Of a stretch of DNA of 64,000 bases, positions 40,330 through 62,783 are shown piece by piece. Below the pieces are notes generated by a model. That model ran no database searches. It was not told where the DNA came from and saw only the letters and a list, made by a program, of their open reading frames with translations. The translations under genes were made by a program, and so were the position numbers. Every line of letters starts with the position of its first letter. The first letter of the stretch is position 1. The DNA is from Escarpia spicata (Eukaryota; Annelida; Polychaeta; Sabellida; Siboglinidae), in the NCBI GenBank assembly GCA_963995525.1, contig OZ023206.1:8858766-8922765 (forward strand), given 5' to 3'.

Positions 40330-40640
40330 TAAAATTTCTTTCAACGTGACAAGGAAAACACGTAATTTAGGGCTTTTTCTGTGTCTACACAAACTCTTTG
40401 GAATATGCTCCTTTTACTTAGAGTTAGATCAGTTGAAAAGATTACAAAAGTTCCGCCGTCATTTAAAAACTTACCTTAATAGCCTTGCTTATCCGCCATA
40501 GCTCCCTGACGTGTCCATCCATCTGATGACAACGTGAATACTGCTCATCGATTTTGAGATTGACCAACCCTTTTCTCTCGATGCACCTCTGAGATTGGTT
40601 TACGAAGATTTAAGCGCAACAAGAAGTTACCTTATTATTA
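40330..40640 (+). mobile_element. Second degraded copy of the L2/CR1-type LINE 3' end
   Basis: The frame ending at 40501 reads FRRHLKTYLNSLAYPP, as in 37141-37633. The following 3' UTR (TTGAGATTGACCAACCC, ATGCACCTCTGAG) also matches, ending in (TTA)n at about 40630. Frame-disrupting changes mark it as older. Confidence 0.75.
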
Positions 40641-41034
40641 TTTGCGACCATTTATGAAACCATGCATACAAAAATCATCAAGCTTTTGCTGTCCGTTTCA
40701 ACACCTAGTCGCCCAAAAAACATAATGTTTGTCTCATTGTCTGAGCAATTATGGGTGATATATACGCAACAACAAAACAGACCACGAAAATACTTAAATG
40801 CGTACCTACACTAAAGATATTTCTCAGTAGAACATAAAAAATGAGAAAACATGTGTACTACATACCTTTTTAATTTGAAGACAAGCAATTTATATTACTG
40901 GCATAGACCTAGCGAGCTCAACGTAACTCAGTCGACAGGCCGTAGCTGTCTATAGAAGGAGTCGGGGGGTTACTGGGGAGAGTTTTGCTATTGTGACTGT
41001 TTTGTGTTATCACTGGGACAACTTAAAACGTTGT

Positions 41035-41230
<196 letters not shown>

Positions 41231-41611
41231 TGCCAGTGTGTTTTCTGGATTCTAATTGATATACACACGCAAGAGAAGCAAACGCATTCGATATGTGTCG
41301 CCATTTAGATTTGCCTTTTTTGTTATCCTTTATTTCTTTCTTTCGGGAAAGCGGGATCAAAATTAGTTAAATAACGGTTATGGAGATATAACGTATTGCA
41401 CACTTATGTGTAATTAGTTAATAATATATCAGACCAATAGGAATCGTTCATAGTTAACATATATCTCCATAAACGTTTCTGGGCAGAAATTATTTTGATC
41501 CCGCTTTCCAGAAAGAAAGGGCGACTAAAAATGCAAATCAAAATGGCGACATATAACGAATGCCTTATCCTGCGTGTGTGTATCAGTTAGAATCCAGAAA
41601 ACACACTGGCA
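41231..41611. repeat. Inverted repeat, about 150-bp arms
   Basis: The left arm 41231-41392 starts TGCCAGTGTGTTTTCTGGAT and the right arm about 41461-41611 ends in its complement. Roughly 70 bases separate them. The paralogues at 16.1-16.3 and 54.8-55.1 kb have only the right arm and centre. Confidence 0.75.
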
Positions 41612-42771
41612 AAATAAGTTGTGCAATACTACTTGAGGGTTCATAATGAATGTACATTTCCAATTCCATGACATTTTATATTGTTTATATTTACCAATCC
41701 GCTAGGTGGTGCCACTAATTTATTGAGCTTTCTAAAACTTGTTTGTGTGCATCAAGCTATTGTGTGTGGATTCGATTTCCCACTTTGCATCGAGCAACTG
41801 GTTATCTTTTACCTGCTACAAGAACACGTCACTTCCGCCAGATATTAACACAACTGTAACTGATACACCGTTTAATGTTACTTCAGATTGAATTAAATAC
41901 AATCTCAAAAATACCATATTTGAACACACAACTATGCCATTATAAAACAATTCAGCGCATATAATACTATGTGTGTTATTTTAAATACATATTAGTTTCC
42001 ATGATATCTAGAAATAGAGCAAAACTGCATTCATATAAACATAAACAAAGGTTTGAAAACATGCATACAATACATACGTACACTGACGCATACATTCTTG
42101 CAAACACACATACGTATTTACTCTTACTAGCGAAACATTCTAATATTCGAAATGCACTTTAACACTTTTCTTCGAGGGTGCATGTAAAACACTGTACATT
42201 ATATAATTAGATTTAGTAGCGTAACAATCTATTATTTTTACATGATGTTGATCACCGAGTCCGTTACATATGTTGCGGTATTTTATTGACGTTGAACGCA
42301 AATTAGACATTAACCGCATGACCCTTTCGACGCTACATCATTGCATTTACACGTGCTCGATGAGACAAGAACACGTTCAAGTCATCCTATTTATCTGTAT
42401 GGCGTTACACACACTTAGCTATCGAGGTAGTGGGGAATTCGTGGTACAGAAACGATATTCCATTAGTTGTATTACTTTGGGAACTATTCGGTAATTCACA
42501 TGAAGAGACACGTGAGCGAAGCTGGCGATACGAACAGTGTTTATAACTTTGACCATTTCATTTAGTAGAGAATTATGGCAGTGTCCATATTCTAACTATA
42601 TAAACGATATAAAGAGACGACGGTGAACTATTTACAAAGATTTGGTACTGTTAGGTGGTTCGATCACGTCATCTGGTGAACGCGGTCAAGCTGAATAACG
42701 ATGCATATATTAGGTATACTCAGCATGCATGCACGGATATATATATATACACACAATGCATGCGCGCACGC

Positions 42772-42773
<2 letters not shown>

Positions 42774-42812
<39 letters not shown>
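42774..42812. repeat. (AC)n microsatellite
   Basis: AC run in the intergenic repeat segment; shorter in the copies at 17480 and 56281. Confidence 0.95.
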
Positions 42813-42815
<3 letters not shown>

Positions 42816-43213
42816 TGTGGGTGTATGCATGCATAATAATACACGTGTGAATACCTCACCACCATTGCATATCCAAGTTCCCACCTACTTAACTACTAAC
42901 CATTCTTCTCGTATCGACACACTACTAAGTTGTCAGTCAACGAAAAACGCCAATATCTGTGCGCAGCAGAAGTGCAACTGTCCACACGCGCGTGTACGTC
43001 TTTGTGTTAAGGAATATAACTGCTTAGAATTCTTCATTCTCCGATAACAAACGCTCAAGTACAAATGCCAGTCACGGTCATGCTCTTCACGGCAGTTACA
43101 CGGCGAGGGAGTTAGAAATCACACCATTCGTAGTGCGTCGTGAATCCACCGAATCACAAATACACGACCAATGGAGCTTTGCTGGGTAAATATCGCCAAG
43201 TTCCACCGGAAAA

Positions 43214-52132
<8,919 letters not shown>

Positions 52133-52520
52133 ACTTCCCAATGCGTCAGATGATTCCCAAGTCCGACTCTCTCCCAGCAGTATCCCAAATAGTCAGGAGA
52201 CGTTGACACGTTCAAGCGAGCAATGTTCCGTTGTTCATTCCACGGCTACAGTATAGGTTCACCAAGGATGCTTTACGACAGGACTAAACACATCAAATGC
52301 ACGTGACTGTTCAGCGGTGACAGGGTACGATCCTGGTCTCATGAATCCATTCAGTCGCTGTCTAAAACTGGCCGGCGCGTCACTTGAGGCTGCGTGTCAC
52401 ACGGCGCAAACAAAGGAGGCGGAATGCATTATTGGCTGCGAAAGCGTAGCGCGGCGAAGGTCCGGGCTGGCACTGCGGTCTGTGGTCGTGGCTGCGCTCG
52501 CACAACAATTAGTCATACTA
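52133..52520 (-). promoter_or_regulatory. Upstream region of gene 3 (promoter expected, none assigned)
   Basis: The promoter or 5' UTR should lie here. GC content is locally raised at 52370-52500. No TATA box or initiator could be fixed. Confidence 0.25.
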
Positions 52521-52559
52521 ACTTACTTCCTTGACGCTGATGTACTCACGCACCCATTC

Positions 52560-52680
52560 ACGTCCACACACGACACACACGCACCCACACACACACACAC
52601 ACGCAATCACACACACGCAATCACACACACACGCAATCACACACTCACACACGCAATCACACACAATCACACTCACACAC

Positions 52681-52779
<99 letters not shown>

Positions 52780-52956
52780 ACACTCACACACACACACTCA
52801 CACACACTCACACACATACACTCACACACACTCACACACATACACACTCACACACACACACACACTAACACACTCACACACTCACACACACACACACTCA
52901 CACACACACACACACACTCACACACACACACTCACACACACACACACTCACACACA

Positions 52957-53001
<45 letters not shown>

Positions 53002-53057
53002 ACACACACACACACACACTCACACACACACACACACACTCACACATGCACACACAC
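52560..53057. repeat. (AC)n microsatellite with TC/CA interruptions, about 500 bp
   Basis: A long array with phased ACTC interruptions, including a pure run of about 90 bases. Its right end matches the right end of the shorter array at 14164-14340. Confidence 0.97.
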
Positions 53058-53060
53058 GTT

Positions 53061-56000
53061 CGTTCGTTTGTTCGTTCATATGTACGTTCGTTTATTCGTC
53101 CGTTCGTTCAGGTTAAACGACAAGTTAAAACAGCTCTGGGTATTGGAAACGGACGAAAATTATTCGTCCGAAAGATTAGCATTTTATGACAGAGATAAAT
53201 GGGATGATATCCCCGTGGTAGCATTGATATTACGTGTGGTGGTATTCTTGTAGTGACACCCGTACTTCCGTCAACAATTGAGTCAGCATTCAGGTTCTGA
53301 CAATAAATAGAACATTTGGTGGTTGGTCTCCTCGTCGATCTAACCGCTGTGACTCTACTGGTGACTACCTTACAATAACCTATTAAGTATTTCCTCAACG
53401 TTTTTACATTGAAAACATGGTATTTTAACTACACAAAATTAAAATTAACATAAAAAGCATACCGGTATTTACAAACTAACATTAACACAAATTAATTTGA
53501 ATGTAAACTAATTAAATTTATAAGTAATTAAAATTATAATTACAATCTAACTCTGTTTAAATGTTCAAAATTACAATAAATTAAACTAAAATTAACTTAG
53601 GCAATGTTAAAAGGTATTATATGATTTCTAGACGCACATATCACCTTTACAAAACTCAGCTGCTCAGGCAGCAATATTCTTTCCGGAACATGTTATGACG
53701 ACCTTCCTGAATGTCAGTGAAGCGGAATATCTGTTTGACCTGCCAGATCATTTCAGAGAACAAGTGCGGATACACCATTGAAACGGTTTCCGTGTCGCTT
53801 GAGACTACACCCTCGGTCCATAAGTCATTGTTGTTCAGTGGACCGTGACGGTCGCAAGGCAACGTGACTAAGAGTGTGGAGCCAGTTCGGATAAACGCAG
53901 AGAGACAAACAGGAGTGGTTAAGCTCTATCCAGCGGTGTACCTACAAGCAGTGCGTACCCCGAAGCAGTGTTGTACACATAGATGAAAAATTGGTGGTCA
54001 GTCGGACCTTCAACTTTCAAATGGCAATTATTAATATACTAGTCCAGGCCAAGACTGTCCTGCATATTTGCGATATTCAGATTAACAAACCAGCGAATCT
54101 AAAATGAAAACATTAAATATCCCGTTCGGAAGTACAAAAATGTCACCATTATTGGCACTTGTCTAGTATCCGGGCCCACCACGGCTTTGTTGTCATAACA
54201 ACAGTTTTGCCTGATTTTGATACCTTACGTGTTATTGCCATCATTCAACATCAGCCAATGCATATTTACGATACACAAATATCGCGTCTTTGCGTACTTT
54301 TGAACCCCAAAGAGCGCGACAGTTCGCAACAACATATGTAGCTATACCGCTCGCTCATTGCGGTAACGCGTGACCACAGCAGCGCAGACTGTCGCAAACC
54401 GAGCCGCTCTGTGGAGCTCAACATGTGCTAAGGCGCAATATTTTTAAAAATAAATATGGCTGGGATGGTGTTGAATGATAGAACTAAACCAGTGAAGCAT
54501 CACATTTTGGTAAACGTGTAGTTATAATGACGAAATCGAGGTTGGTCCGGATACTAGACAAGTGGTCCATTATATTCTTTTAATTAATCTCGAGTGTACG
54601 AGTTCGTGTATTTTATTTATTTTCCCAAGTTGATGATCGTTTTCGCAGTTGAGTAGAATACTGACCAATTTCGTTTAATTTGAATGTTGAATTAACTTAT
54701 CACAGCTATGCCTTTGTGTGTGCACACTTATATATACACCGCTGCCTTTCTGACAGCCACATAACCGGTTTCGTAGGAAAATCATCAACTTGGGAAAATA
54801 AATAAAATATATAATATATATATATATATATATATAGATATAACGTATTGCACACTTACGTGTAATTAGTTAATAATGTATCAGCCCAATAGGAATCGTT
54901 CATAGTTCACATATATCTCCATAACCGTTTCTGGGCAGAAATTATTTCACTAATTTTGATCCCGCTTTCCCGATAGAAAGAAAGAAAGGATGAGTAAAAA
55001 AGGTAAATCAAAATGGCGACACATAACGAATGCCTTTGCTTAGCCTGCGTGTGTGGGTATCAATTAGAATCCAGAAAACACACTGGCAAAATAAGTTGTG
55101 CAATACTACTTGAGGGTTCATAATGACTGTACATTTCCAATTCCATGACATTTTATATTGCTTTTATTTAACAATCCGCTAGGTGGTGCCACTCATTTAT
55201 TGAGCTTTCTAAGAATTGTTTGTGTACATCAAGCTATTCTGTGTGGATTCGATTTCCCACTTTGCATCGAGCAACTGGTGATCTTTTACCTGCTACAAGA
55301 ACACGTCATTTCCGCCAGATATCAACACAAATGTAACTGATACACCGTTTAATGTTACTTCAGACTGAATTAAATACAATCTTAAAAATACCATATTTGA
55401 AAACACAACTATGCCCTTATAAAACAATTCAGCGCATGTAATACTATGTATGTTATTTTAAATACACATTAGTTTCCATGATATCTAGAAGTAGAGCAAA
55501 ACTGCATTCATATAAACGTAAACAAAGGTTTGAAAACATGCATACAATACATAAGTACACTGACGCATACATTCTTGCAAACACACATACGTATTTACTC
55601 ATACTAGCGATACATTCTAACATTCGAAATGCACTTTAACACCTTTCGTCGAGGGTGCATGTAAAACATTGTACATTATATAATTAGCTTTAGTAGCGTA
55701 ACAAACTATTATTGTTACATGATGTTGATCACCGAGTCCGTTACATATGTTGCAGTATTTGATTGACGTTGAACGCAAATTAAACATTAACCGCATAACC
55801 CTTTCGACGTTACATCGTTGCATTTACACGTGCTCGATGAGACAAGAACACGTTGAAGTCATCCTATTTAACTGTATGGCGTTACACACACTTAGCTATC
55901 GAGGTAGTGGGGAATTCATGGCACATAAACTATATTCCATTAGTTGTATTACTTTGGGAACTCGTCGGTAATTCACATGAAGAGACTAATTCACATGAAG

Positions 56001-56620
56001 AGACACGTGAACGAAGCTGGCGATACGAACAGTGTTTATAACTTTGACCATTTCATTTAATAGAGAATTATGGCAGTGTCCATATTCTAACTATAGAAAC
56101 GATATAGAAAGATGACGGTGAACTATTTACAAAGATTTGGTACTGTTAGGTGGTTCGATCACGTCATCTGGTGAACGCGGTCAAGCTGAATAATGATGCA
56201 TATATTAGGTATACTCAGCATGCATGCACGGATATATATACACACAATGCGTGCGCGCACAGACACACACACGCACGCAACACACACACACACACACTTG
56301 TGTGGGTGTATGCATGCATAATAATACACGTGTGAATACCTCACCACCATTGCATATCCAAGTTCCCACCTACTTAACTACTTACCATTCTTCTCGTATC
56401 GACACACTACTAAGTTGTCAATCAACGAAAAACGCCAATATCTGTGCGCAGCAGAAGTGCAACTGTCCACACGCACGTGTACGTCTTTGTTTTAAGGAAT
56501 ATAACTGCTTAGAGTTCTTCATTCTCCGATAACAAACGCTCAAGTACAAATGCCAGTCACGGTCATGCTCTTCACGGCAGTAACACGGCGAGGGAGTTAG
56601 AAATCACACCATTCGTAGTG
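53061..56620. repeat. Intergenic segment, duplicate of 14341-17780
   Basis: Collinear copy, with a GATA/TA run near 54805-54840 and the inverted repeat pair at about 54622 and 54781. It contains no exon with consistent splice sites. Confidence 0.8.
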
Positions 56621-56698
56621 CGTCGTGAATCCACCGAATCACAAATACACGACCAATGGAGCTTTGCTGGGTAAATATCGCCAAGTTCCACCGGAAAA

Positions 56699-57073
56699 TC
56701 ACCCTCCCTTGTTTTCCTTATCTTGTGAAGCGTCATCGGTGACGTCAGCACCGTCTGGTTTCAACGGAGCTACTTCCTGTGGCGGGAGCACGGAGTTGTC
56801 GTTGACGTCCATCTTGTTTTCTTCGCCTTCGTCCGGGGTCGTGCTCTCAGCATCTCCCGTCGAGCGCTTGTCCGTCACTTGTCCCGGCTGGAGGTACGTG
56901 TTGTCGTATGTATTGGAGGGGTCTTGATACACTCCTTCCGGAATGTCGTCTGCCTTGTACGCCCTGTCTTCATACGTACCATCAGGGGCATCAGGCAGCG
57001 GCCCCCGGTTGAGAGTGCTGACGTTGGTTCTACTCATCACCACACTGACGTTGTTGTCGTATGGCGGATCAAC
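56699..57073 (-). CDS. Gene 4 terminal exon: Tyr-rich cytoplasmic tail, type B
   Basis: 375 bases with stop, phase 0. VDPPYDNN, STLNRGPLPDAPDGTYED, EGVYQDP and NTYDNTYLQPGQ are all present; it ends DKENKGG. Confidence 0.8.
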   Translation of the reverse strand, partial: VDPPYDNNVSVVMSRTNVSTLNRGPLPDAPDGTYEDRAYKADDIPEGVYQDPSNTYDNTYLQPGQVTDKRSTGDAESTTPDEGEENKMDVNDNSVLPPQEVAPLKPDGADVTDDASQDKENKGG

Positions 57074-60000
57074 CTGAAGCAGTAATACAACGTGAGCGAG
57101 TCGGTCAACTATCGTAATCTGGAGCGTAGGCTAAGAATGTGATGGGTGCAAACACACCCCACCTCCAACTGAGGTCAAAGATTTTGCCGCTCGACGGAAA
57201 ACAGTTCCGCTAGAAGCCACGTTCTTATTCAAAGAGTTGAGTGAACTGAAGCAACGTGGAGTGAACCCACAACACTATAGCGCCACGCACGTCTGCGTTA
57301 TAGACATGTGTTTAGATAGAGTATTAATCAACTGATGCGTGTTGACAATTGTCTACAATTGTACTAAAATGTTATCTATTCAAGGAAAACAATTATACAT
57401 GTCAGCAACACCGTACCCTTTCTGGCAGCTACATAACCGGTTTCGTAGGAAAACAAGACGAACCTGTATGTATGAGGTTATGAGTTGAGTCGCAAAATGT
57501 TACATTTACACGAGGCGCCAAGATGTGACACACCTTCCTTGACACCATCAGCATATGTCACTGCTTTGCGTTATCACTGGGACAACATAAAACGTTGCGT
57601 TCTCTCTCTCTCTCTTCTTTTAGTTTTCAATATTAATTATGGGATCATTTCAAACGCTTCACGTTGCTTCAGTTCTCTCAGTTGTATAACATGGTTTATT
57701 TAGATGGTAGTGGATATAACGAAAATTTCATCGAATAATGTTCGCGCAGTGATTGCCGCTTAGATGCGTTCCAGAAAACACGAGATGGTGTTTGAGAATA
57801 AATAGATCCGCCAAGAGGTGAAGAATAAATAATGGTGAGCGGTCGAAGGACTAGGTAACTCGCTTTATAATAACTTACCTGACCTTAAGAAATCTAACCA
57901 TGCCATTCGCTTACAACTGAATAAACGCATGCCCGAAACTAGTCCGGGTGTACATACCTCAAGCTAGCTAATTCGTATCAATTTAGTGATAGGAGGTAAC
58001 ATTTGAGATGACCTTACCTCTCTAAGTTCGTCGTACGTATCTGACTGAATGAAACTGACGCGGTAGACGCCGGGCTTGGTTTCCTCGACGTGCGGTGCTC
58101 TAAACACATCAGACAACACGCCAATTCACTAAACCATTCAACGCTGTTCGACGATAAATACATATCTCCTGTCGATCAATTCATTGGGATTAGTCGCATA
58201 TTATCTTTGTTGGTAGAAAGACGGAGATAACTAGGAATTACTTAATACATCAATGTTAGCTGTGAGTAGAGTAGAATAATTGCCGACTGTATATTGCAGC
58301 TTGCAGGTAAAGCAGAATAAATGGAAAATTGTGTTACAATGTCTGACTTAATATTTCATGTAGTAGAACAACTGGTGAAAAATTAACAATGTCGAACTGT
58401 TTGTTACAAGTAAGGTAGAACGAATAGATACTATGTGGTAATATCCACCTGTTTGTTGCACGTAAAAAAGAGAGAAGATGTGAAAAGTACAGTAGAACAA
58501 AGAGAGAAGATGTGACAAGTGAAGTAGAACTAAGAGAGAAGACGTGACAAGTAAAGTAGAACTAAGAGAGAAGATGTAACAAGTAAAGTAGAACTAAGAG
58601 AGGAGATGCAACAAATAAAATAGAACTAAGAGAGTAGATGCGACAAGTAAAGTAGAACTAAGAGAGAAGATGTGACAAGTAAAGTAGAACTAAGAGTGAA
58701 GATGTGACAAGTAAAGTAGAACTAAGAGAGAAAATGTGACAAGTAAAGTAGAACAAAGAGAGAAGATGTGACAAGTAAAGTAGAACTAAGAGAGAAGATG
58801 TGACAAGTAAAGTAGAATTAAGAGAGAAGATGTGACAAGTAAAGTAGAACTAAGAGAGGAGATGCGACAAGTAAAGTAGAACTAAGAGAGAAGATGTGAC
58901 AAGTAAAGTAGAACTAAGAGAGAAGATGTGACAAGTAAAGTAGAACAAAACCAAAAATGTGACAAGTAAAATAAAACAAAGAGAGAAAATGTGACAAGTA
59001 AAGTAGAACAAGGAGAGAATATGTGACACGAAGATGTGACAATCTCCGACTGTATGTTGGTTGTACAGAGTAGAAGGACTGGAGAAGACGACGAGGTGGG
59101 GGCACTAACCTGGCTTTGTTTTTCCTCCTCAGGAAGACAGCGAGACCGAGGCCGCCGATAACGATCAACAGCACAGCTATGAGACTGCCAGCGATCACGC
59201 CTGTGTTTGAACTGGCACCGGTAGACTCCCCCATCTCTGAAATCATCGATTAATTGCACCAGTTAATATGGTAAGGGCTTATTTTGTTTATGGTCAATAT
59301 TCAAACACCGTGTCATGGGTTCGGTGTAGCGGCGACAAACAAACAAAATTTACGATTTTAAATTTCCTGGAAGCAACACAGGTGATAACGATGTTTATAA
59401 ACAAATCAAACACATAATATATTGAGTCCATTAGCGATTACGTGACATCCGGCCGCGTATCCTAGCTACGGCCTTTGGCGGGCTACACACAACTGCCAGG
59501 CGGGTCAGCGTCTATTTAAATCAAACGAGGGAAACAACCCACTAGTTTCTCTGCTGTACATCTTTGGCTGGTCACCTTAAGAACTTGTATATTACTGTCA
59601 GGCTTTAGAGATGACACTATCCATCAAAATACTGCTGCATCGTTTCGGTTCCATGGTAAGCAATACACACCATTCAATTGTGTATAGCCAATATGGCTGA
59701 TCACCTTGACGACTGGACACCAAATAAAGGTAATGACGTACGACTAATGGACTCAATTCCACAAAATATATTACTCACTGGTTGTCGTTGTTGTTGCAGT
59801 CGCTGTTGTTGTTGTAGTAGTAGGTGTAGTAGTAGGTGTAGTAGTAGGTGTAGTAGTAGGTGTAGTAGTAGGTGTAGTAGTAGGTGTAGTAGTCGCTGCT
59901 CCAGGTGTTGTGATCACTACGGTGGTTGGGATGAAGCCGTTTTCACAGGTACAGTTCGCATTGAAAATTGAAATGAACGTGCGATCCTCGAGGTTGAAAC

Positions 60001-61522
60001 CTGTGCCTGGTCCAGAGTGACATTTGTGTATTCTCTCTCCGTCTAGCCTATAGTAGAACTCGCAATCACCAGGAAATGCGTGATTCGTGACAAGTGGGTG
60101 TTTCTGATACGGGATAGACTCGCACGATCCTACAAATAAACAAAAACACGTGAATGACTGAAACGAACCATGGCAAGGGTAAGATTGCCACACAAGTGTC
60201 GTTAGTTCACGTTTACTGAGCAATTCTTAAAAGGTCGTCTTTCAGCACATCACATCTTTAAGATGCTTTAACATTTGAAAGGGAATGAAATACGATAAGC
60301 GCTTTCGGTCTAATGGCTGTAACTTAAAACAGAGATAAAACTAAATAGTTCGTGCTGTTGTTTGCATGTGATGGTTATTTTGCAACAGAAAAAATGGCCA
60401 AAAATACTACACACCAGGAGGCCATTCGTTGTGAACTTGCATCGAAAACACATTAGCTTTACCTTTCTGCTCTTTTCTTCAATATGTTGGTCATTTAATA
60501 CATTCCTCTACCAAAGTGTGAAGAATTGACACAAAATGAGCACAATGTATTGTTAATAACTGTTTGGAGAAGAAGAATACCAGAAGAAGAAGATGGAGAA
60601 CAGGAAGGAGAAGATGAAGAAGAAGAAGTGTACAGCGAACGAAACGAATAACGCTTACCATAAAAAACATCATTTGCAGTATTGTACGTGTACGCCACAT
60701 GACATGGTTCATCTGCAACACAATATAACAGGTCGTATAAACCTCCAGGTTATTTATAAATACCTCGTGAGTAGGCACGAGCTGTAAGCCTTATCAAGTT
60801 GTGAGGGGATGGCGGTTATCTCAAATTGTGACGGGATTGCAGGCACCGAAAGTCGACGCCTGCTTGTGTGTCCGAACACATGACAATCAGTTTCGCATGT
60901 AGCTGACACCGTGTTGGCGTGCCAGCGGGGACGGTTCGTAAACTTGTTTTAAAATTTTAGCTGGGAGCCCCGGAGGGATGGCGATCTTGGCGTGTTCAGC
61001 ATATTTTTTCTACGTCACCAACATATAACAATTCCATAAACAAATATGTCGCTGTATGTGCACATCAATTTTGCATAGGTTTCATGTTATTATAGTTTGT
61101 ACGCGAGTTCAACACGCTTTCAGTGCTGCCAAATGCATGTCATCTTTAGTGTTGCCACATTTGCAGTGTCCTCCAAGCTATCAATGGGCGCGGTTTTTCT
61201 TATTAAAATACAATTATGGTTATCCAGAGTTTATCATTTATATGTCTGTGGTACGTTACGCTATTGTTCCTAGAGGGTCTCTCTCGTTTCTCTGAGAACT
61301 AAACTACTGTAATGGTGATAACTGATGTTCTTGGTGTGTAACTCACGGGTGCGTGTTGGTTAGTTACCACTGACTCACCGCATCCCTTAACTGATGAATA
61401 GAACTTTGTATCTTTGGCGCACTCTTTCACAGTTGGTGTCCCGCCACTGCACTGCACGTAGTATGCTGGGCCCCTGCAAGACTTGAACACTCCGTTTTCT
61501 TCCTTACACGTTTCCACGCATT
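56699..61522 (-). CDS. Gene 4: two-domain chitin-binding-like membrane protein (first exon beyond window)
   Basis: Six minus-strand exons in agreeing phase: 61379-61522 (CBM14-like), 60659-60712 (micro-exon), 59779-60129 (second cysteine-rich domain plus TTTP stalk), 59110-59236 (transmembrane), 58018-58099 (cytoplasmic 1), 56699-57073 (tail). They total 1133 bases, about 377 residues; adding a 67-base signal exon like that of gene 2 gives 1200 bases, a whole number of codons. The product would have two cysteine-rich domains, a stalk likely to be O-glycosylated, one membrane span and a Tyr-rich tail. It appears intact. The intron after the membrane exon holds about 18 monomers of the satellite that destroyed gene 2. 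Confidence 0.8.
58018..58099 (-). CDS. Gene 4 cytoplasmic exon 1
   Basis: 82 bases, acceptor GTTTAG, donor GAG|GTAAGG, phase 2-0. It encodes APHVEETKPGVYRVSFIQSD then TYDELRE. Confidence 0.78.
58466..59040. repeat. Short array of the 32-bp satellite, about 18 monomers
   Basis: Same monomer as 19690-34708, with the same lower flank (TGTTTGTTGCACGTAAAAAA). It is confined to the intron between gene 4 transmembrane and cytoplasmic exons. The frames at 58882-59259 run from the membrane exon into it. Confidence 0.95.
59110..59236 (-). CDS. Gene 4 transmembrane exon
   Basis: 127 bases, phase 1-2, acceptor GATTTCAG, donor CCAG|GTTAGT. It encodes MGESTGASSNTGVIAGS, a hydrophobic span of about 23 residues (LIAVLLIVIGGLGLAVF) and LRRKNKAR. 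This exon has no counterpart in gene 2. Confidence 0.82.
59240..59770 (-). other. Gene 4 intron between stalk and transmembrane exons
   Basis: No element recognised; the matching interval is missing from gene 2. Confidence 0.5.
59779..60129 (-). CDS. Gene 4 second cysteine-rich domain with Thr/Pro stalk
   Basis: 351 bases, phase 1-1, acceptor TTTGTAG, donor ACCA|GTGAGT. It encodes SCESIPYQKHPLVT, FPGDCEFYYRL, HKCHSGPGTGFNLED and NANCTCENG, then six TTTP units from a 12-base tandem repeat (59817-59890) and a poly-Thr end. The cysteine pattern aligns with the gene 1/3 domain, but the TFPCSG cysteine is missing. Confidence 0.82.
60659..60712 (-). CDS. Gene 4 micro-exon, 54 bp
   Basis: Phase 1-1, encodes EPCHVAYTYNTANDVFY. 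Splice sites and frame match 35594-35647 although seven of about 18 residues are variable or uncertain. Confidence 0.55.
61379..61522 (-). CDS. Gene 4 CBM14-like exon
   Basis: 144 bases, phase 1-1, encodes CVETCKEENGVFKSC, AYYVQCSGGTPTVKEC and DTKFYSSVKGCG. Six cysteines in peritrophin-A-like spacing. Confidence 0.82.
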
Positions 61523-61984
61523 CTGAAACAGGATATAGAATATACGATAAAACTCATATCGGATTTAACTGTAATTACAGTTTAATATTTGACACCACAA
61601 TTACACTGCATTGTCTACTGACTATGTATTTACTGTTGACACAAAACTATGTCTACGATAATATTTAGTCCAAAGAAATCAAGCAATCACAAAGTCCATG
61701 ACACGTGTGTATCTACAAATCAATATGCCAAAGCTGGAACAGTGTAACAGTGAAGTTTTACTTACGTCGTTGTTATATAATATGCTTTTTAGATGATCTT
61801 TCTCGTGCCTGAGAGAATTGATTTATGGTCAGCTCTTTAGATGTCAGCATGTAAACGAATTTCAAATCAAGATACCACAATGTTCTCAGTTTCTTGCTCC
61901 ATGGATGGGTGTGTGATAGTTTTCGTAATTTCTGACTTGATGCATACTTGATGCATACTTGCTAAATGTCCTTATTTCACCGGA

Positions 61985-62200
61985 ATGCAGTCGAACCCCG
62001 CTTTACAGTCACCTCGGTAATACAGCCACCTCACAATTAAGGTCACTAGGATAGTCCCAAATGATTTTGGCAACAGTAAAGACAGACAATTAGTCTCGCA
62101 GATACGGTCACCTCACTATCTCACAAGTTGTTCCAGTCCCAAGGGTGACCTGAAAAGTGACGGAGATACACAGACACACATAACTCTGTCGGAACTTGGA
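61985..62200 (+). repeat. Dispersed repeat resembling a DNA-transposon end (longer copy)
   Basis: CAGTCGAACCCCGCTTTACA, GGTAATACAGCCACCTC, and later GGTCACCTCACTATCTCAC and GGGTGACCTGAAAAGTGACG. Longer than the copy at 37666 by about 160 bases. Confidence 0.4.
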
Positions 62201-62783
62201 CATAAACACACATGAGGGTGACATTGCAGTTAGGCCAGATGGTATCATATTTGATTAGTATTATTATTAAAATTATTATTGTCATCACCATTATTATAGA
62301 AAATAATGAGTCGGAGTAGACGACACGAGAGTTCGTGATCCCGACGTCTCAATTTCTTTATTATGTACGGTCCCGGGCGTCTCATTTTACCGACTTACTG
62401 TTTTTAACACGCGTCATCAATTACCCACTATGTGGTATCTTGTGTCATAACCAACAGTTGAGCCTATGTGCAGCCAACCGGAACGCGAGTAGACTCCGCA
62501 TTGCTCGCCCCCGGCCACTTAAATAACACAGTCAAACATTTCCTTTTGTGAATGTACAGCAGCCAACGTTTTGTTCTCGCTGATACGATCGCTCTAATAC
62601 ATTAGCAATGGCTAGCCAGCGACCGCAGTCAATAACTAAGACTATGTCGACGTCTCGGTCGGTGATTACGGGTAGCTGCAACTCGCAGCCAATGCGGTGA
62701 TGTCTTCAGTACTGTTCAACTCTCTTATGGTATCAAACGGTGTGTGTTGAGTGAGCAAGGGGTGATTGCACTTCCGTTTTGTT

